Positions 22,223-27,867 of a stretch of 27,867 nucleotides of DNA are shown here, piece by piece; position 1 is the stretch's first letter; every line of letters begins with the position of its first letter. Position numbers and translations under genes: made by a program. Source of the DNA: Bifidobacterium imperatoris (GTDB lineage Bacteria > Actinomycetota > Actinomycetes > Actinomycetales > Bifidobacteriaceae); the NCBI RefSeq assembly GCF_002860405.1, contig NZ_NMWV01000013.1:1-27867 (forward strand), read 5' to 3'. The notes under the pieces are model-generated. The model was not told the origin of the DNA, made no database searches, and saw only the letters and a list, made by a program, of their open reading frames with translations.

Positions 22223-24253
22223 GTGGCAAATAGCCAGAATCTAGAAGATATGAAGCTTCCTGAGCTCAAGGAACTCGCTAAGCAGATGGGATTGCGTGGC
22301 ACTTCGACCATGCGTAAGCCTGAACTCCTTGCCACTTTGCAGGCCGCACGCAGCGGCGGTGAAGCACCTGCTGGTGTTACCGTGCGTGTGCCCAAGACCG
22401 CTAAAGTCACCGCTCCTGCAGCTGAAGCAGCAGATACTATTGCAACAGACAATCAGAAGACCGCCGATCAGGCTCAGTCTGAACCCGCACGGGAACAGGC
22501 TTCCAATGAGCCGAAGATTGACTTCCCCGAGCCTGTCGCCAACGAATCTGAGCGTAAGAACGAGCGTCGCGCCCGCCGCAATAGGAATGAGGATGATGTC
22601 AACATTGATATCGAACCTCGCGGTCGCCGTAAGCCGCGTAAGCACGCGGAAGCACAAGCTCCTGCAGCTGACGACCTGCTTGCCAGCCTTGATTTGGATG
22701 GTGCCGCTCCGGCTCAGAATGAGCGTCGCCGTCGCCGTGATGATGAGGAAGCTCCGCTGATTCGTCGTGTTCGTGACGATGAGGATAGTCAGCCGCGTCG
22801 CCGTCGCCGTGCCGAGCAGGATGAAGAGAACGTGCGCGACCTTGACGATATCTTGGCCACGCTTCCCACGCAGAAGAACGATGAGCCGCTCGATGAAGAA
22901 GAGCAGGATGAGGAGCGCGGCGAATTCACTCGCCGTAGCCGCAATCGTGGTGAGCGCTCCGACCGCGGCGAGCGTTCGGAGCGCGGCGATCGCAATGACC
23001 GCAACGAGCGTGGCGACCGTAACGATCGCCGTAACCGCCGTATGCGTGGTCGTGACCGTGAGAACGTCGCCGATGAAGATCGCCGCGAAGAGCCGCAGGA
23101 AGATCTCGTCCCGGTGGCCGGCATCATCGATGTGCTCGATTCCTATGCGTTCGTGCGCACCTCCGGCTACCTGCCCGGCCCGAACGACGTTTATGTTTCT
23201 ATGGGCCAGGTCAAGAAGTACGGCCTCAGGAAGGGTGACGCCGTGCACGGCTCCATCCGTGCCCCGCGTGAAGGCGACCGCCGCAATCAGCGTCAGAAGT
23301 TCGTACCGCTGCAGTCCATTGACTCCATCAACGGCCAGAGCGTGGAAGAGGCGATGAACCGCCCGCAGTTCTCCAAGCTCACCCCGCTTTACCCGCAGGA
23401 GCGTCTGAAGCAGGAAACCACGCCGAACAAGCTCACCGGCCGCATCATGGATATTGTGGCTCCGATTGGCAAGGGCCAGCGTGGTCTGATTGTCTCCCCG
23501 CCGAAGGCTGGCAAGACCATCACGTTGCAGAACATCGCCAATGCCATCACCACCAACAATCCTGAAGTGCATCTGATGGTGGTGCTCGTGGACGAACGAC
23601 CGGAAGAGGTCACCGACATGGAGCGCACGGTGCAGGGCGAGGTCATTTCCTCCACCTTCGACCGCCCGGCCTCCGACCACACTACGGTTGCCGAGCTTGC
23701 CATCGAGCGCGCCAAGCGTCTCGTGGAGCTCGGTCAGGATGTGGTTGTGCTGCTTGATTCCATGACCCGACTGGCTCGTGCCTACAACATCGCAGCTCCG
23801 GCTTCCGGACGAATCCTCTCCGGTGGTGTGGACGCTCAGGCGCTCTACCCGCCGAAGAAGTTCTTCGGCGCCGCCCGCAACATCGAAAACGGCGGCTCCC
23901 TGACCATCATCTCCTCTGCACTGGTGGAAACTGGATCCAAGATGGACGAGGTGATCTTCGAGGAATTCAAGGGCACCGGCAACATGGAACTGCGTCTGTC
24001 CCGCGAGCTCGCAGACAAGCGCCTGTTCCCGGCCATCGACATCAACGCCTCCGGCACCCGCCGTGAGGAGCTCATCACCGAGCCCAAGGAACTGCCGATC
24101 ATCTACCGTCTGCGTCGACTGCTCGGCGGCATGGAGCCTGAGCAGGCTTACCAGACGCTGGTACCGCGCCTCAAGAAGACCGCCACCAACCGTGACTTCC
24201 TCGCCGCCATCGTGCAGCAGGCCAATAACGGCAACGCTGTAAATGGCAACTGA
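22223..24253 (+). CDS. rho: Transcription termination factor Rho
   Basis: A 676-residue hexameric RNA helicase that ends transcription at untranslated, C-rich RNA. The N-terminal Rho_N/SAP-like helix (5-40) is separated from the RNA-binding cold-shock domain (about 297-346) by roughly 255 residues of highly charged, Arg/Asp/Glu-rich, disordered sequence. The ATPase core has Walker A PPKAGKT (426-432), VDERPEEV (456-463), Walker B VVLLDSM (508-514) and the Q-loop [22 protein letters not shown] region (534-555, by position). The GTG at 22223 has AAGGG six bases upstream. Long N-terminal insertions are typical of actinobacterial Rho. A shared hairpin follows. Confidence 0.97.
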   Translation: MANSQNLEDMKLPELKELAKQMGLRGTSTMRKPELLATLQAARSGGEAPAGVTVRVPKTAKVTAPAAEAADTIATDNQKTADQAQSEPAREQASNEPKIDFPEPVANESERKNERRARRNRNEDDVNIDIEPRGRRKPRKHAEAQAPAADDLLASLDLDGAAPAQNERRRRRDDEEAPLIRRVRDDEDSQPRRRRRAEQDEENVRDLDDILATLPTQKNDEPLDEEEQDEERGEFTRRSRNRGERSDRGERSERGDRNDRNERGDRNDRRNRRMRGRDRENVADEDRREEPQEDLVPVAGIIDVLDSYAFVRTSGYLPGPNDVYVSMGQVKKYGLRKGDAVHGSIRAPREGDRRNQRQKFVPLQSIDSINGQSVEEAMNRPQFSKLTPLYPQERLKQETTPNKLTGRIMDIVAPIGKGQRGLIVSPPKAGKTITLQNIANAITTNNPEVHLMVVLVDERPEEVTDMERTVQGEVISSTFDRPASDHTTVAELAIERAKRLVELGQDVVVLLDSMTRLARAYNIAAPASGRILSGGVDAQALYPPKKFFGAARNIENGGSLTIISSALVETGSKMDEVIFEEFKGTGNMELRLSRELADKRLFPAIDINASGTRREELITEPKELPIIYRLRRLLGGMEPEQAYQTLVPRLKKTATNRDFLAAIVQQANNGNAVNGN

Positions 24254-24270
24254 TAGTTTGGCTTCATGCT

Positions 24271-24326
24271 GATAACGAATGGGCTGTACCCCGCAAAATC
24301 CGCGGAGTACAGCCCATTATCGTTAA
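24271..24326. terminator. Convergent hairpin between rho and GNAT
   Basis: GATAACGA-ATGGGCTGTAC pairs with GTACAGCCCAT-TATCGTTA around a loop of about 15 bases that itself contains CCGC/GCGG. There is no long T run on either side, so it is either a weak bidirectional terminator or an mRNA end stabiliser. Confidence 0.6.
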
Positions 24327-24375
24327 ATCTCGAGTAAGGTTCTTAGCACCACTGCAACAGCAATCTCACGTAATC

Positions 24376-24921
24376 TCACGCTTGCTTGGCGTAATACACC
24401 GTATCGATGCCGGGACCGCGGTCATCAGGCAACGTCTGAATCAAATCGAAGCCCATCTCACCAAGAATATGCAAGTGCGCACCATTCTTGCTCCATGTGC
24501 GCGTAGCTACCACAGTGCCCTGCACACTCGGCAGATCAAACAGCACGCGATACATCTGCTCGGTCAGATGCGCGCCGCGATACTGCTCAGCAACCAGAAT
24601 CGTGCTCACATAAGTGCATTTACCGCCATCCACATAATCGCAGGCATACTCCGGCCGGTATGACATAAAGCCAGCCAGTGAGTCTCCGTCCAGAGCTAAG
24701 AGGAACCTCTGCTCAAGCAGTGCCTGATAATAGTCATCAATGGCATGGTCAACGGCGGCGGCATGAGGTGCCAGATCACTTTGCGTGGAGCTATGCCGAG
24801 CGGACAGCGGAGGTACAAACTGCTCATCACCCCAGCGCAACAGATCTTTGAGCTGGCCAAGCAGCCCAGCATTGGCCTCATTTTCCTCCAGCACTGGCAC
24901 ATATGTGATTCGAACGTTCAT
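24376..24921 (-). CDS. GNAT-family N-acetyltransferase
   Basis: A 181-residue Gcn5-type acetyltransferase. Motif A is VSTILVAEQYRGAHLTEQM (105-123), with the acetyl-CoA loop in the variant form QYRGAH, and the NGAHLHILGEMGF helix (146-158) follows, then the final strands. The substrate is unknown. The ATG at 24921 is favoured because GAAGGG lies six bases upstream; the longer frame from 24939 adds six residues over this site. It is 67 bp downstream of the KAP-methyltransferase gene on the same strand and may share its transcript. It is convergent with rho. Confidence 0.8.
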   Translation of the reverse strand: MNVRITYVPVLEENEANAGLLGQLKDLLRWGDEQFVPPLSARHSSTQSDLAPHAAAVDHAIDDYYQALLEQRFLLALDGDSLAGFMSYRPEYACDYVDGGKCTYVSTILVAEQYRGAHLTEQMYRVLFDLPSVQGTVVATRTWSKNGAHLHILGEMGFDLIQTLPDDRGPGIDTVYYAKQA

Positions 24922-24988
24922 TGCAATCCCTTCATCCATGATTATCGGTTGTTCTGAGCATCAGACAACATCAGCAACATCAGCAGCA

Positions 24989-27145
24989 TCACTGCGGTTT
25001 ATGCGCGTGAATGTACAGGCGGTTGGTATAGGTATCCAAGTGTTCTGCGCACAGCCTCTTGAACTCACGCTCCAGCGCATCGTATTCAGCCGCGGACATC
25101 GCCTCAGTACGGTAGAAGATGAGGCTGGCGACGGCGAACGCATTGGTGAGCACCACAGGATTCGGGTCTTCGGACTCCACTTCCTCGATATCGATGCGCT
25201 CAAAACCAATGGAGTCAAGCATGTTCGCCATCTCGTCTTTGGAAGGGTAGAAGGCGGGAAACGCCCAGTCATCCGGGTACTTGTCTTCAAAGCCGAGGTT
25301 GGCTATGGCTTGTCGAGCATTGGCGTGCAGGCCACGATAGGTGTCGGCACCGCCCTGATGCACGGCCAGCTCACCGCCAGGACGCAGTGCTCGGAACAGC
25401 TTGGTGTAGGTGCGCTTCGGCCGGCGGGACCAGTGCAGTGCCGAGTTGGAGAAGATCATGTCGTAGCGTTCGCGCTTGGAAAGCTGCTCGGCATCCTCCA
25501 CGCGGAAGTTGATACGTCCGTGATAGGCGGGTGCGCCTTGACCCTGAGTGCCACGGGCGGCATCCAAAGCGGTCAGGTGCTTATCGTAATTCTCGAACGC
25601 CTTCTTGATCTGGCCATCGGAAAGATCGATGGCGCTGACAATCATGTCGCGGTTCTCGTCCCACATCTCAATCGTGGTGCGGCCGTTACCACAGCCCACA
25701 TCAAGTACTCGACGGCCGGAAAGCCATGAGAAATCAGTGTCGTCAATGAGCTTGATGCCCTGTTTATGCTGGGTTTGCGAGGTCTTGTCGTATTTCTCGC
25801 CGTTGTAGCGCACATGGGAACTGGCGTTATCATGCCCACCCATGATGTTGACGGTGCCAAACAGCGGATCGACTGGAATATCCTGAGTGCTGCATTCGTG
25901 GTACAGGTCGGTGTAGATGGCGAGCAGTTGACGCACTCGGTCACGATTGCGCTGGCCCTGCGGCGAATCGTCGAACAGCGTGCTCAGCATCGGGCTCCAG
26001 TCATCCACAGGCTGCACGGTCTGGGAAAGCAGCGAATATGTGGTGGGGAAGGCCTTATGCATGGCCACCAGCAGGAGCAGCATAAGTCGGTACGCGGGTA
26101 CTTCAGAGCTGCGGCGCTCCATTTCCACCATGATCTGCAACGAATTGAGAATGTTTTTGATAGAGCGTGGATTCTTATTCGTGGTGAGCAGGAAGATATT
26201 TTCAATCTGCTGACTTAACGAGGCGTACTGCCAATCGTCGGGCAGCAGTCGCATGGCTTTCAGCCGTTCCGTGATCATCGGCATCACATCGTATTGCGAA
26301 ACCGGCACATTGAACGGCAATTGGATGATCTTGTCGAAGAAGTCCTGTGCCACATTGCGCCCATTGATGCGATCGCGGCCGTATTTCTGCGTGATGCCCA
26401 ACTTGACCACGTCGAAGTCCACGGCAAGTACGAACACACAGTTGCGAATGTCGAACAGATTCTTCATGGTCTCCAGCAGTATTACGGCCATGCCGGGATC
26501 GAGTCGGTCCAAATCGTCCACGAAAATGATGAAGCCCTTGTCCGTCACGCCATTGTTCGGCGTGGAGACTTCGGTATCGATGATTTGTTCCAAAGATTTC
26601 TTGACATCGGAAACGCGGCCGGATTGTGCCGGGCCATCAAGGCCAACGGTGTTCCACAGACGATCCACACTCTCGGTTTCCACATTGAGCATGTTCAATG
26701 CCACTGTGGAAATGGTTTTGATGGAACGCTTAATGCCCTCCGCACGCTGGTTGGATTGCTCATTGGAAGGCTTGTCAAAATGATCGGATAATTGTGAAAC
26801 GAGGCTGATGAACAGCTTCTTTGCGGCATCTTCTTGGTCGGATTCCAGGAACAAGTTCCATGTCTCCAGCCAAATCGCATCGAATCGCGAGTCGTCGGGA
26901 ATGCGTTTATCGCATAATTGCGATTCAATCATGCGCATGAATGAGGTTTTACCGCTGCCCCATTCGCCTTGAATGGCCACAGTGAGTGGCGTGCTGCTAT
27001 TGCGAATGAAATTGCAGAGGGAGTCCACGTAGCTACCGACGCCGAACTTGTCGTCCACGCTGGACGTGATAGGAATGTCGCTGGCTAGATATTTTGCGGA
27101 GGGTTTATTAGGTTCTACCGGCAGTGGTAGTGAGGAACCGTGCAT
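24989..27145 (-). CDS. KAP-type P-loop NTPase fused to a SAM-dependent methyltransferase
   Basis: A protein of about 718 residues (numbers here count from the upstream GTG at 27172, giving 727) with two whole domains. The first (about 35-440) is a KAP P-loop NTPase: Walker A GEWGSGKTS (69-77), Walker B FIIFVDDLDRLD (214-225), the FVLAVDFDVV strand (247-256) and the NPRSIKNILN helix (335-344). The membrane insert found in many KAP NTPases is not evident. The second (about 453-727) is a class I methyltransferase of trans-aconitate-methyltransferase type: YNGEKYDKTSQTQ (456-468), SAM motif I VLDVGCGNG (489-497), DMIFSNSALHW (571-581) and LRPGG (596-600). The start at 27145 (the second of two adjacent ATGs) has AAGGGG five bases upstream; 27148 is the near alternative. 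Function unknown; the domain join is unusual. Confidence 0.85.
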   Translation of the reverse strand: MHGSSLPLPVEPNKPSAKYLASDIPITSSVDDKFGVGSYVDSLCNFIRNSSTPLTVAIQGEWGSGKTSFMRMIESQLCDKRIPDDSRFDAIWLETWNLFLESDQEDAAKKLFISLVSQLSDHFDKPSNEQSNQRAEGIKRSIKTISTVALNMLNVETESVDRLWNTVGLDGPAQSGRVSDVKKSLEQIIDTEVSTPNNGVTDKGFIIFVDDLDRLDPGMAVILLETMKNLFDIRNCVFVLAVDFDVVKLGITQKYGRDRINGRNVAQDFFDKIIQLPFNVPVSQYDVMPMITERLKAMRLLPDDWQYASLSQQIENIFLLTTNKNPRSIKNILNSLQIMVEMERRSSEVPAYRLMLLLLVAMHKAFPTTYSLLSQTVQPVDDWSPMLSTLFDDSPQGQRNRDRVRQLLAIYTDLYHECSTQDIPVDPLFGTVNIMGGHDNASSHVRYNGEKYDKTSQTQHKQGIKLIDDTDFSWLSGRRVLDVGCGNGRTTIEMWDENRDMIVSAIDLSDGQIKKAFENYDKHLTALDAARGTQGQGAPAYHGRINFRVEDAEQLSKRERYDMIFSNSALHWSRRPKRTYTKLFRALRPGGELAVHQGGADTYRGLHANARQAIANLGFEDKYPDDWAFPAFYPSKDEMANMLDSIGFERIDIEEVESEDPNPVVLTNAFAVASLIFYRTEAMSAAEYDALEREFKRLCAEHLDTYTNRLYIHAHKPQ

Positions 27146-27181
27146 CATTGCCCCTTCTCTCGCGGTAATCACTGCTGTTCA

Positions 27182-27211
27182 TCATACGCGTGGATGATTC
27201 ATGTAGGTAAC
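27182..27211 (-). promoter_or_regulatory. Probable promoter of the KAP-methyltransferase gene
   Basis: On the minus strand TTACCT (about 27211-27206) and TATGAT (27187-27182) are 18 bp apart. The -35 lies only a few bases inside the IS boundary, so the IS has apparently spared this promoter. Positions could be off by one. Confidence 0.5.
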
Positions 27212-27214
27212 TGC

Positions 27215-27867
27215 CGACGTGCCTCACGTTTTTTGAGCGCGTAGGGTGTGGTGGTGCCTCATCGGGAATGAGCGCGAACGGTATCGGTCCTGTTTGGCTT
27301 GTCTTATGGAAGACAGGATCAGCATGGCGACGAAGCGGCAGGTCACCCTGAGATTCAGGGATGAATACATGAAGGCGTCGAAGAAGGACAAGGGACGCAT
27401 CCTCGATGAGATGTGCTCCGTGCTGGGAATCGGCAGGAGCACCGCGAGACGCAGACTCACGGAAGCCGGGCGCGGCAGGCCGTCGATGTCGCCCGCGGAG
27501 CGGCCGAAGCGGTATTCGGAGCAGTCGCGCGAGCTGCTGGTCCAGGTGTGGCTGATGATGGATGCGCCGTGCGCGAAGTACCTCAAGGCGATGCTGCCCC
27601 TGTGGATGCCCATGCTGCGCGCGCACGGCGAGCTCGCCGACTGGGACGGTTTCGCGTTCCGCGAGCTGGAGCGGATGAGCGCGGCCACGATGGACCGGTA
27701 CCTCAAAAAGACGCGCGACGCGGCACGGCCCAGAGGCATCTCCACTACCCGGCCCGCCGGGGAGCTGCTGCGCAACTCGATCACGATCAGGAAGGCCGGC
27801 GACGAGCTGGACGGCCTGCCCGGCAACGTCGAGGCCGACACCGTGGCCCACTGCGGGCCGAGCGTCA
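27215..27867 (+). mobile_element. Insertion sequence, right copy (5' part only)
   Basis: From about 27215 to 27671 this is the inverted match of the left end of the window. It begins CGACGTGCCTCACG and carries the octamer GTGCCTCA twice, about 35 bp apart. It continues to the window edge inside the transposase gene, so the far end is missing. Confidence 0.8.
27324..27867 (+). CDS. IS transposase, DDE/integrase type (runs off window)
   Basis: This partial gene shows the first 181 residues. The start at 27324 has AGGA six bases upstream; ATG at 27306 is an in-frame alternative. A helix-turn-helix lies at about 22-48 (KGRILDEMCSVLGIGRSTAR), then a basic linker with GRPSMSPAERPKRY. A helical region rich in Met and Leu precedes GNVEADTVAHCG (168-178), whose Asp (172) is the likely first residue of the DDE catalytic triad of an rve-type integrase core. 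The rest of the core is outside the window. The family was not determined. Confidence 0.75.
   Translation, partial: MATKRQVTLRFRDEYMKASKKDKGRILDEMCSVLGIGRSTARRRLTEAGRGRPSMSPAERPKRYSEQSRELLVQVWLMMDAPCAKYLKAMLPLWMPMLRAHGELADWDGFAFRELERMSAATMDRYLKKTRDAARPRGISTTRPAGELLRNSITIRKAGDELDGLPGNVEADTVAHCGPSV

Noticed and set aside
22241..23680. Long minus-strand open frame opposite rho
   Set aside because: Low-complexity Ala/Thr/Ile/Val composition is the complement of the charged Rho insert.
1..27867. Window as a composite transposon bounded by IS copies
   Set aside because: The enclosed genes are core housekeeping genes and the IS copies are incomplete here; an inversion pair or an assembly edge is a simpler reading.

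Overview
The window looks like a chromosomal piece of a Bifidobacterium, most probably the B. longum group. This rests on moderately high GC, the actinobacterial DUF2469 gene, an actinobacterial-type Rho with a long Arg/Asp-rich insertion, GatCAB, and several leaderless-looking starts. It is family recognition from the sequence alone, not a database match. Most genes are ordinary housekeeping genes. The unusual material is in the intergenic repeats, a structurally odd copper ATPase, a degenerate phosphoribosyltransferase and a two-domain NTPase-methyltransferase.

Layout. Both ends lie inside copies of the same insertion sequence, in inverted orientation, with transposase genes pointing outward (1-457 and about 27215-27867). 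Between them come yggS (+) and a repeat-packed convergent intergenic region (1340-1729). Then prs (-) lies divergent to the rpsF-ssb-rpsR-rplI operon (3087-4942). A 400-bp stretch with degenerate palindromic elements leads to tRNA-Lys(CTT) and a glycerol-facilitator-type aquaporin (+). A copper module follows: a copper P-type ATPase (-) divergent from csoR (+), sharing a CsoR-like operator. Next are rmuC, a PyrE-like protein, a SpoU/TrmH RNA methyltransferase and an ABC-2 transporter pair (all +). gatC-gatA-gatB (15152-18526) comes next, then a GNAT acetyltransferase with a DUF2469 gene, a UGM/protoporphyrinogen-oxidase-like flavoprotein and rho (+). The right end holds a GNAT acetyltransferase (-) and a KAP-type P-loop NTPase fused to a SAM methyltransferase (-).

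How the genes work together. The S6-SSB-S18-L9 cluster couples ribosomal proteins with single-strand binding protein. GatCAB makes Gln-tRNA(Gln) and/or Asn-tRNA(Asn) from mischarged precursors. CsoR very likely represses the copper ATPase from the shared operator. The ABC-2 pair overlaps by 4 bp and is one exporter.

Best candidates for something new: the KAP NTPase-methyltransferase fusion (24989-27145); a copper ATPase that seems to lack its whole nucleotide-binding domain while carrying cupredoxin-like and YHS metal modules; and a three-copy 61-bp hairpin array beside a three-copy 21-bp repeat (1365-1612). Also notable are a long palindromic element that has captured the 3' end of the flavoprotein gene (21874-22076), and a PRTase-fold protein without a PRPP motif. 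No CRISPR array, prophage or classical defence cluster is visible.
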